Positions 6,248 through 12,177 of a stretch of DNA of 12,177 bases are shown here, in pieces (the first letter of the stretch is position 1; each line of letters opens with the position of its first letter). Location: contig DGKJ01000008.1 of the NCBI GenBank assembly GCA_002387735.1, forward strand, positions 39,866-52,042, written 5' to 3'. Below the pieces are notes generated by a model. That model was not told the origin of the DNA. It saw only the letters and a list, made by a program, of their open reading frames with translations, and did no database searches. This stretch comes from Bacteriovoracaceae bacterium UBA4573 (GTDB lineage: Bacteria; Bdellovibrionota; UBA1018; UBA923). The position numbers and the translations under genes are program-made.

Positions 6248-6661
6248 GTGGCAGACTATTTATTCGACTCGACGATCGGCGGTTTGCAGGCTGCGCTTAA
6301 TATGCGTTTGGCTAATCAAACGGTCATAGCATCTAATATCGCGAACGCGGATACTCCGAACTATAAGTCTCAGAAAATGGAATTCGAAGACGCGCTACGT
6401 AACGCGCTCGAAATTTCCGGTCGTCTTCAGATGGAGGCGAGTTCACCGGAGCACTTTTCTAAAATGGACCCCGGTCGCATCGAACCGTTTATTTATGACA
6501 ATCCAAATGGCGTGGTGAATCTAGACGGCAACTCCGTGGACCGCAACGCCGAACAAGTGGCAATGGCGGAAAACCAAATTCAATATGACACAGCGACCGA
6601 GGCGCTACGGCGAAAAATCGGATTGCTGAAATACGCTATTAATGAAGGTGGAGGCAGATAA
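6248..6661 (+). CDS. flgB: Flagellar proximal rod protein FlgB
   Basis: FlgB is a subunit of the proximal rod that links the MS ring to the rest of the drive shaft. It is exported by the flagellar type III system without a cleaved signal peptide. The product is 137 residues, the normal family length. The rod-protein signature SNIANADTPNY lies at 29-39 and a C-terminal amphipathic helix (about 108-133) packs into the rod. The start is set at GTG 6248 because GGAGGA (6233-6238) lies 9 bases upstream and because earlier in-frame starts at 6215 or 6239 are, respectively, inside the -12 promoter element or too close to the Shine-Dalgarno. It is the first gene of the operon, and its TAA overlaps the flgC ATG by one base (TAATG). 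Confidence 0.96.
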   Translation: MADYLFDSTIGGLQAALNMRLANQTVIASNIANADTPNYKSQKMEFEDALRNALEISGRLQMEASSPEHFSKMDPGRIEPFIYDNPNGVVNLDGNSVDRNAEQVAMAENQIQYDTATEALRRKIGLLKYAINEGGGR

Positions 6662-7098
6662 TGGACTTTTTTAGCAGCATGCGCATAAGCGCTTCAGGGA
6701 TGAATGCCCAGCAAACGCGAATGAATACCATTTCCAGCAATATCGCTAATGCTGAGACCACTGAAACAGAGGCCGGGGGACCATATCGTAGAAAAGACCC
6801 GGTATTTACTGCGGTGGCCGATCGCGAAAACTTTGGTGAAATTCTGGCAGGAAAACTAGACGAACACGCGCAAGGGGTAATTGTTACGGAGGTCCACGAA
6901 GACGAAAAGCCTGCCCGTTTGGTTTATAATCCGAAACACCCTCAGGCGAACGCTGACGGCTACGTAGCGATGCCCAATGTGAATCCAGTTGAGGAGATGG
7001 CCAACATGATAGCGGCGACTCGCAGCTATGAAGCCAATGCGACGGCGCTGAATGCGGCAAAGAGTATGGCGATCAAAGCGTTGGATATTGGAAAGTAG
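6661..7098 (+). CDS. flgC: Flagellar proximal rod protein FlgC
   Basis: FlgC is a second proximal-rod subunit, exported through the flagellar type III apparatus. The 145-residue product has the N-terminal rod motif SSNIANAETT at 25-34. It also has the characteristic C-terminal block with NVNPVEEMANMIAATRSYEA (from about residue 108) and the final helix that forms the rod core with the N-terminal helix. The ATG overlaps the flgB stop and is preceded by GGAGG (6650-6654) at 6-base spacing. Length is typical. Nothing about it is unusual, and it is clearly co-transcribed with flgB. Confidence 0.97.
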   Translation: MDFFSSMRISASGMNAQQTRMNTISSNIANAETTETEAGGPYRRKDPVFTAVADRENFGEILAGKLDEHAQGVIVTEVHEDEKPARLVYNPKHPQANADGYVAMPNVNPVEEMANMIAATRSYEANATALNAAKSMAIKALDIGK

Positions 7099-7128
7099 AG
7101 TGAACTCAATTTTTAAGGGGACTCAAAT

Positions 7129-7479
7129 ATGTCGATGACAATTGAACGAATTGGCCAGTTTGTAAAAAATGGCGACGTAGAGTCCATCATGGATCAAGGG
7201 CGCAATATCGAGCGCCCTACGAACCCTAGCATTGGTGCGGAGGCGCCAACACCCGGGGCACACAGCTTTAGCGAAATGCTGCATAAAAGCTTTGAAAAGG
7301 TAAACGAGATTCAAAATCAAGCGGACACCGCGGTAAAAGAAATGGTCGCGGGACGCAATAAAAATATCCATGAAACGATGTTGCTCATGGAAAAAGCCGA
7401 CATGAGTTTCCGAATGTTAATGCAGGTTCGAAATAAAGTACTTGAGGCGTATCGCGAAGTAATGCGTATGCAGGTTTAA
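7129..7479 (+). CDS. fliE: Flagellar hook-basal body protein FliE
   Basis: FliE joins the FliF MS ring to the proximal rod and is among the earliest export substrates. The 116-residue product has a variable N-terminal part (to about 44) and the conserved region starting at SFSEML. It ends with the family's diagnostic helix, MQVRNKVLEAYREVMRMQV (98-116). AAGGGG (7115-7120) lies 8 bases before the ATG at 7129; a second ATG two codons later is possible. It sits 30 bases after flgC and 26 bases before fliF, the usual flgB-flgC-fliE-fliF order. Confidence 0.97.
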   Translation: MSMTIERIGQFVKNGDVESIMDQGRNIERPTNPSIGAEAPTPGAHSFSEMLHKSFEKVNEIQNQADTAVKEMVAGRNKNIHETMLLMEKADMSFRMLMQVRNKVLEAYREVMRMQV

Positions 7480-7505
7480 TTTAGGTTTTTAAGAAAGGGT
7501 GACGC

Positions 7506-9215
7506 GTGTTTGAGTTCGCAAAAAAGGTTTCTACCCAATTAAAGGACTTTTTCAAAACGCTCTCGGGCGGGCGAAAAGTCGGACTAATCACAACAGCGAT
7601 CGCGGTGGGTACCGCCCTCGTAGCGCTACTGTATTGGACGGGTGATAAAAGTTACCAGGTTTTGCAAACTAATCTTGCTACTGAAGATGCGACAGCTACC
7701 ATGCGTATTCTTCGGGAAAAGAAAATTCCATTTAAAGTAGAAGACGATGGCAAAACAATTAAAATTCCCCCAGAGGCAGTCTATGACCTGCGATTAGAAC
7801 TAGCCAGCATGGGTTTACCGCAAACAGGCGTAGTGGGTTATGAGGTATTCGATAAACAAAATTTCGGGACCACGAGTTTTGTACAGCGAGTAAACCAAAA
7901 GCGCGCGCTCGAAGGCGAGCTCATGCGCACCATCAATAATTTAAAAGGTGTTAAGCGTACCCGGGTGCATCTAGCGATCCCGAATAAGTCAACTTTTAGT
8001 GAAGACCAAAAAGCCCCAAAAGCGAGCGTCGTTCTAGATATTGAGCCAGGAATTCAAGTAACAGACAAACAGATTTCCGGAATTTCGCATATGATCGCGA
8101 ATGCGGTCGAAGGCATGGAAATTGGTGACGTCACGATCGTTGATGCTAATGGGAAAATGCTTTCGAAAAATACCAATGACCCGATTGCTCGCCAAACTGC
8201 AACGTTATTGGAGTTTCAGCAGAAACAAGAGTCTGAGTATGAAAATCGCATCGTCGACATTCTTACACGGGTAGTTGGTGAAGGTCGCGTTATCGCGAAA
8301 GTCGCGCTCGATATGGATTTTACGCAACAATCCGAAATGCAGACTCAGTACGATGCGGAAGGTGCCGCAGTTAAATCTCAGCAAAAAGAAAATCATGTAA
8401 TGGACGGATCGCGCCCGGTACCAATGGGGGCGCCAGGTGCCGCAGCCAATACGCCGGGGGTTGCTCCTCCGACCACACCAGAGGTGCGTAGTAATACCCA
8501 AAAAGTTTTCGAAACCACGAACTTTGCAGTGCCTGAAAAAGTGGTGAGGTCCTCTAAACCAGTGGGTTCGGTGAAGAAAATGTCCGTGGCAGTGTTGCTG
8601 GATGGGCAATACATAAAAGACCCAGAAAAAGGCGCAGAAGCCCCAGCACAGTTCCAAAAGTGGAGCGACGAAAAACTGGCAGAGTTTAAGACGATTGTCG
8701 CGTCTAGCGTGGGACTCGATCCGAAACGCGGCGATATTATTGAAATAAAAAATATGGAGTTCCGACGTCAAGATCTTGAAGACGCCGACGCACAGATCGC
8801 AGCCTACGAACGGCGTAAGATGTTGGGTAACGTCGTTCAGTTCGCCGTTATCGGCCTGATCATTGCGATGTTCTTTGTTTTCGTGGTTCGTCCTTTTGTG
8901 AAGTGGCTTACCGATAATACGGTTGAAAACATGGAAAGTTTTCTACCCAAAACTATTGAAGAGCTAGAAAAAATGCAGGACGAGGACGAAGAAATCCATG
9001 AAGTAGAAGAGGCGATTCCAGTAATCGTGGATAAAGTAGATCCAGAAAAAGTTGAAGGCGAAATGATTAAGGAAAAAGTTGTTACCTTGATCGAAGGCAA
9101 TCCACATAAGGCTGCGATGATATTGCATGAATGGGTACATGCTCCTTCGAAGACGGCCGCTGCGGCAAATGAAGCGTCAGCCGCCGGTGGCAAGGGTGCA
9201 AAGAAACCAGCGTAG
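7506..9215 (+). CDS. fliF: Flagellar MS-ring protein FliF
   Basis: FliF forms the inner-membrane MS ring that houses the export gate and carries the FliG rotor. The 569-residue product has a short cytoplasmic N-terminus and TM1 at about 25-44. The periplasmic ring-building (YscJ-like) domains follow from about 46, with a Pro/Ala/Gly-rich loop (about 298-330). TM2 is at about 443-461, and a cytoplasmic tail contains a very acidic stretch and the FliG-binding helix around VVTLIEGNPHKAAMILHEWV (525-544). After that helix is an extra tail of about 25 residues rich in Ala, Gly and Lys. The start is GTG with AAAGGG 6 bases upstream. The stop is TAG followed directly by an in-frame TAA. Confidence 0.97.
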   Translation: MFEFAKKVSTQLKDFFKTLSGGRKVGLITTAIAVGTALVALLYWTGDKSYQVLQTNLATEDATATMRILREKKIPFKVEDDGKTIKIPPEAVYDLRLELASMGLPQTGVVGYEVFDKQNFGTTSFVQRVNQKRALEGELMRTINNLKGVKRTRVHLAIPNKSTFSEDQKAPKASVVLDIEPGIQVTDKQISGISHMIANAVEGMEIGDVTIVDANGKMLSKNTNDPIARQTATLLEFQQKQESEYENRIVDILTRVVGEGRVIAKVALDMDFTQQSEMQTQYDAEGAAVKSQQKENHVMDGSRPVPMGAPGAAANTPGVAPPTTPEVRSNTQKVFETTNFAVPEKVVRSSKPVGSVKKMSVAVLLDGQYIKDPEKGAEAPAQFQKWSDEKLAEFKTIVASSVGLDPKRGDIIEIKNMEFRRQDLEDADAQIAAYERRKMLGNVVQFAVIGLIIAMFFVFVVRPFVKWLTDNTVENMESFLPKTIEELEKMQDEDEEIHEVEEAIPVIVDKVDPEKVEGEMIKEKVVTLIEGNPHKAAMILHEWVHAPSKTAAAANEASAAGGKGAKKPA

Positions 9216-9252
9216 TAAGTAAGTGAACGGGACAGTGGACTAAGGAGAGGTC

Positions 9253-10284
9253 ATGGCCGAAACTACAGAAAAAGTCAGTCAGGGATACGATGACATGCCG
9301 GGGCTCGATAAAGTTGCCCTGCTTTTAAATATTCTCGGTACCCAAGTCACCGCACAGATTTTTAAGAAAATGAAAGATAACGATATCAAACGCATCGTAG
9401 CGTCGATGGGTTCGTTGCAAAAGGCACCTATTAACGTAGTTCGTCAGGTGTTAGAAGACTTCTACGCGCAGATTTCCGAGGAAGAGGAAATTATATTCGG
9501 TCAGGGTTCCGGACGAGATTTCATCTTGGCGACCTTGGGCGAGGAACGCGCGCGAACGGTATTAGGTCAGTTGTCAGTGATCGAAGGGTCGCGTACTCTT
9601 GAAGCTCTTGAGTTAGTCGACGCGCGTACGCTTTCAAACTTTCTTATCAACGAGCACCCTCAAACTATTGCACTAATCTTGGCGCACTTGGATTCCAATA
9701 AGAAAACCGACGTCTTGAAGCGTTTACCGGAAGCCATTCAGACCGAGGTCGTGCTGCGAATCGCAAACCTCGACTTTATTAGCCCGACGCTCATTGCGCA
9801 GGTGGACGAGGTACTAAAACAAGAACTTGCAACACTGGGATCGATCGATACCCAACAACTGGGTGGCGTACAACCAATTGCCGATATGCTCAACGTCATG
9901 GACAAAACCACCGAACAAAACATTATGGCTCGAGTGGAAGAAAAAGATCCACAGTTGGCCGAAGAGATACGCAAACTCATGTTTGTGTTCGAAGATATTG
10001 TTTATATCGACGACCGCGGTATGCAGCAGTTGCTTAAAGAGGTACCGAACGACAAACTGGTGGTTGCGCTGAAAACTGCGCCCGATGAGATTAAAGACAA
10101 AATATTTAGAAACATGTCAAAACGCGCCGGTCAGTTGTTGAAAGACGATCTGGAGGCCATGGGGCCCGTGCGTTTGAGTGACGTGGAAACTGCCCAACAA
10201 GAAATCGTAAATGTCGCGAAACGTCTAGAAGCCGAAGGTAAGATCATGATTAGCCGTGGTGGCGAAGCCGACGCGTTAGTGTGA
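9253..10284 (+). CDS. fliG: Flagellar motor switch protein FliG
   Basis: FliG is the rotor protein that binds FliF, carries FliM and contacts the MotA stator to generate torque. The 343-residue length is standard. The N-terminal FliF-binding domain covers about 15-110, and the middle domain carries the EHPQ motif at 134-137, which is part of the FliM interface. The C-terminal torque domain contains MFVFEDIVYIDDRGMQQLLK and then IFRNMSKRAGQLLKDDLEAM, with the conserved charged residues of the torque helix in place. AAGGAG (9242-9247) precedes the ATG by 5 bases. It follows fliF by 37 bases, consistent with one operon. No unusual residue was noticed. Confidence 0.98.
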   Translation: MAETTEKVSQGYDDMPGLDKVALLLNILGTQVTAQIFKKMKDNDIKRIVASMGSLQKAPINVVRQVLEDFYAQISEEEEIIFGQGSGRDFILATLGEERARTVLGQLSVIEGSRTLEALELVDARTLSNFLINEHPQTIALILAHLDSNKKTDVLKRLPEAIQTEVVLRIANLDFISPTLIAQVDEVLKQELATLGSIDTQQLGGVQPIADMLNVMDKTTEQNIMARVEEKDPQLAEEIRKLMFVFEDIVYIDDRGMQQLLKEVPNDKLVVALKTAPDEIKDKIFRNMSKRAGQLLKDDLEAMGPVRLSDVETAQQEIVNVAKRLEAEGKIMISRGGEADALV

Positions 10285-10307
10285 TCGAAATTAGACAAGG
10301 AGTCTAA

Positions 10308-11135
10308 ATGCCCGGAAAATTAGATTTTAAGATCATCACGTCGGACGAGGTCGGTGATAATGCGGCCCACGAAGGGCATAATATTGTGACGATCGAACTA
10401 CCGAAAGAGCAAACCATTCATGAGTTTGATCCCAGTCATCTGAGAGATGATCGCAATCTTACGTATTCGGAACATAAAAAAAATTTTCGGGAATTGGACG
10501 ATCAAAAAAATCTTCGTTTTAGTCTCAATCGACTCACTCGTGGTCCGTTGTCAGTCGAAAAAGAAGAAGAAGCCCGCATCGAAAAAGAGGTTCAGCGACG
10601 AACGAAAATAGAAATCGAACGGTTAAAAAAAGCTGAACTAGAGAGTTCCCAAAAAGCCGGCTTTGAAAAAGGACGTCTTGAAGCAAAAGCGCAAGTGATG
10701 GAAGACGCTCAACCAATGCTCCAGCAATTCGATCGACTCATTCGAAGTTTAGAGGGGGCTAAGGAAGAAATATATAAAGCAAACGAGGACTTTCTAATGC
10801 GCATGACGTTTCGGTTGGCGCGCATGGTTATATTGCGCGAGATCAAAGAAGACCATGACTATACTCGGCGGCTGGTGACCCAAATTCTGGAACGTCTCGG
10901 AACTAAAGAGAATATTAAAATATTTGTGGGGCCGGAGGTATTTTCTGCCGCTGAGCAACTTAAGGCTGATCTTGCGCAAACTTTAGGACAACTAAAGAAT
11001 ATATCAGTGGAGCTAGATGCAGAATTTGTAAATCGGGGTTGCAGAGTAGAAACAGATTTTGGCGAGATCGACGCTAAAATCGAGGTACAAATACAAAATA
11101 TCGCGAAAACTTTGGGGGCCTCAGAAGTGACATGA
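10308..11135 (+). CDS. fliH: Flagellar export apparatus stator FliH
   Basis: FliH dimers bind and regulate the FliI ATPase and tether it to the C-ring and export gate, in the role of the V/F-ATPase peripheral stalk. The 275-residue product has an N-terminal part of about 85 residues of low recognisability and a strongly charged coiled-coil region (about 84-155). That region includes GFEKG at 118-122, resembling the GxxxG helix of the family. The C-terminal domain ends in the FliH-type block NRGCRVETDFGEIDAKIE (about 242-260). It is somewhat longer than enterobacterial FliH (about 235 residues), mostly at the N-terminus. AAGGAG (10297-10302) lies 5 bases before the ATG. The TGA overlaps the fliI start (ATGA), so the two partners are translationally coupled. 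Confidence 0.93.
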   Translation: MPGKLDFKIITSDEVGDNAAHEGHNIVTIELPKEQTIHEFDPSHLRDDRNLTYSEHKKNFRELDDQKNLRFSLNRLTRGPLSVEKEEEARIEKEVQRRTKIEIERLKKAELESSQKAGFEKGRLEAKAQVMEDAQPMLQQFDRLIRSLEGAKEEIYKANEDFLMRMTFRLARMVILREIKEDHDYTRRLVTQILERLGTKENIKIFVGPEVFSAAEQLKADLAQTLGQLKNISVELDAEFVNRGCRVETDFGEIDAKIEVQIQNIAKTLGASEVT

Positions 11136-12177
11136 CGTCAACGCCTTACAAGATCGATGAAAAGACGTATAACGATCGACTAGCGAAGCTGATACTTTAT
11201 CGCGAGCGCGGTAAACTCAGTAAGAGCGTTGGTTTGACCTTCGAGGGTTACCTTCCCGGGGCATCTATTGGTAGCATAGTAAAAATTATTCCTGGAACCA
11301 CTCATCATTCTGAAGATCAAGTTCACTCAATAAGTGCAGAGGTCATTGGTTTTAAGGAAAAAAGAGTGGTCCTAATGCCGCTCGATGACGCTTCTGGCTT
11401 GAGTAACAGTAGTAAGATCGTACTCTTAGAACGGGAAGCCACCGTAAAAGTTGGCGACTTTCTATTGGGACGAGTGCTCGATGGTAAAGGTGACCCAATC
11501 GACGACCGCGGACCGCTTGGCGAAGGAATCAAGGGAGTCGAGCAGCGCGGAATCTACGGGAACCCGGTAAATCCACTTAAGCGTTCACGTATAACCCAGC
11601 CATTAGATTTAGGTGTTCGCGCTATCAACGGGTTGATTACTTGCGGCAAAGGGCAGCGCATGGGAATTATGGCGGGCTCCGGCGTTGGAAAAAGCGTACT
11701 GCTTGGCATGATGGCTCGGCAGACTAAGGCCGATGTTAACGTTATTGCGTTGATCGGAGAACGGGGTCGCGAAGTTCGGGAATTTTTAGAGCGCGACCTC
11801 GGTGAAGAAGGACTAAAGCGCTCGGTAGTAGTGGTTGCTACCGGTGAGAAATCCCCGCTGCTACGAATGCGTGGTGCATTTTTGGCCACCACTATCGCAG
11901 AGTATTTCTGCAACCGTGGGGCCGACGTACTTTTGTTAATGGACTCCGTGACACGATTCGCAATGGCGCAACGGGAAATTGGTCTCAGCACTGGCGAACC
12001 GCCAGCAAGCAAGGGTTACACACCGTCTGTGTTTTCAACCTTACCGAAGCTATTGGAGCGAGCGGGAACGCGCGAGGGCCGCGGAAGTATCACCGGGCTC
12101 TACACTGTGTTGGTTGAGGGCGACGACATGGACGAACCGATAGCAGATGCCACGCGCTCGATTCTCGATGGTCACAT
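11132..12177 (+). CDS. fliI: Flagellum-specific ATPase FliI, C-terminus beyond window
   Basis: FliI is the hexameric ATPase of the flagellar type III export machine, related to the F1 beta subunit, and releases substrates and chaperones at the export gate. The window holds 348 codons, roughly the first four-fifths of a usual protein of about 440 residues; the frame is open to the edge. An N-terminal beta-barrel covers about 1-130. The P-loop AGSGVGKS is at 181-188, the catalytic GERGREVREF block at 209-218, the Walker B-containing LLLMDSVTRFAMAQREIG at 267-284, and GEPPASKGYTPSVFSTLP at 288-305. These identify FliI/SctN-type ATPases. Operon position and coupling to fliH favour flagellar FliI over an injectisome ATPase. 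The ATG overlaps the fliH stop by four bases. Confidence 0.97.
   Translation, partial: MTSTPYKIDEKTYNDRLAKLILYRERGKLSKSVGLTFEGYLPGASIGSIVKIIPGTTHHSEDQVHSISAEVIGFKEKRVVLMPLDDASGLSNSSKIVLLEREATVKVGDFLLGRVLDGKGDPIDDRGPLGEGIKGVEQRGIYGNPVNPLKRSRITQPLDLGVRAINGLITCGKGQRMGIMAGSGVGKSVLLGMMARQTKADVNVIALIGERGREVREFLERDLGEEGLKRSVVVVATGEKSPLLRMRGAFLATTIAEYFCNRGADVLLLMDSVTRFAMAQREIGLSTGEPPASKGYTPSVFSTLPKLLERAGTREGRGSITGLYTVLVEGDDMDEPIADATRSILDGH

Noticed and set aside
6114..6329. 71-codon plus-strand frame upstream of and overlapping flgB
   Set aside because: It spans the sigma-54 promoter and overlaps flgB in another frame; its composition (many Arg, Cys, Trp) is typical of noncoding sequence.
8205..8771. 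188-codon open frame on the minus strand inside fliF
   Set aside because: It is antisense to a clearly conserved FliF; the predicted peptide is rich in His, Phe, Arg and Cys with no domain, as expected of a shadow frame.
9213..9226. Run of stop codons (TAG, TAA, then TAA and TGA in other frames) after fliF
   Set aside because: Tandem stops are a common safeguard; no sign of frameshifting or recoding was seen.
11554..12012. 152-codon open frame on the minus strand inside fliI
   Set aside because: Antisense to the conserved ATPase core; the peptide is Ser/Arg/Pro-rich with no recognisable motif.

Overview
The window is a chromosomal stretch from a motile Gram-negative bacterium, most likely of the Bdellovibrionota/Oligoflexia or another deltaproteobacterial-type lineage. 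Support for this is the order flgB-flgC-fliE-fliF-fliG-fliH-fliI, two sigma-54 (-24/-12) promoters, a sigma-54-type activator beside the basal-body genes, and several lipoprotein and signal-peptide genes. The lineage is an inference; no 16S or other marker gene is present.

Layout. (1) Positions 1-80, minus strand: the first 26 codons of a lipoprotein that runs off the left edge, with a plausible sigma-70 promoter at 115-143. (2) Positions 81-410: a divergent control region carrying a near-perfect sigma-54 promoter (286-301) facing right, A/T tracts and a short inverted repeat. (3) Positions 411-4066: a two-gene operon. A large exported TPR-repeat protein overlaps by ATGA with a receiver-less sigma-54 activator that has a Fis-type HTH, and a very strong UUCG-loop terminator closes the unit. 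(4) Positions 4182-6048: two unrecognised envelope proteins, one secreted and one a lipoprotein, followed by a weak terminator candidate. (5) Positions 6204-12177: a consensus sigma-54 promoter followed by the flagellar basal-body/export operon: flgB, flgC (rod), fliE (MS ring-rod junction), fliF (MS ring), fliG (rotor/switch), fliH and fliI (export ATPase stator and ATPase). fliI is cut by the right edge.

How it fits together. The seven flagellar genes are tightly packed (1-4 nt overlaps or gaps up to 37 nt) with good Shine-Dalgarno sites, so they form one transcription unit that builds the rod, MS ring, rotor and export ATPase. The adjacent regulator belongs to the enhancer-binding family that opens sigma-54 promoters. 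Its own operon and the flgB operon both carry sigma-54 promoters, which suggests a feedback or feed-forward loop.

The most interesting observation is that this regulator differs from the family at several key catalytic positions (both arginine-finger positions, the Walker B glutamate and the GAFTGA loop) while keeping Walker A lysine, sensor residues and the DNA-binding domain. It may be a modulator rather than a standard activator. Its translational coupling to an exported TPR protein is also unusual. The remainder is ordinary flagellar content.
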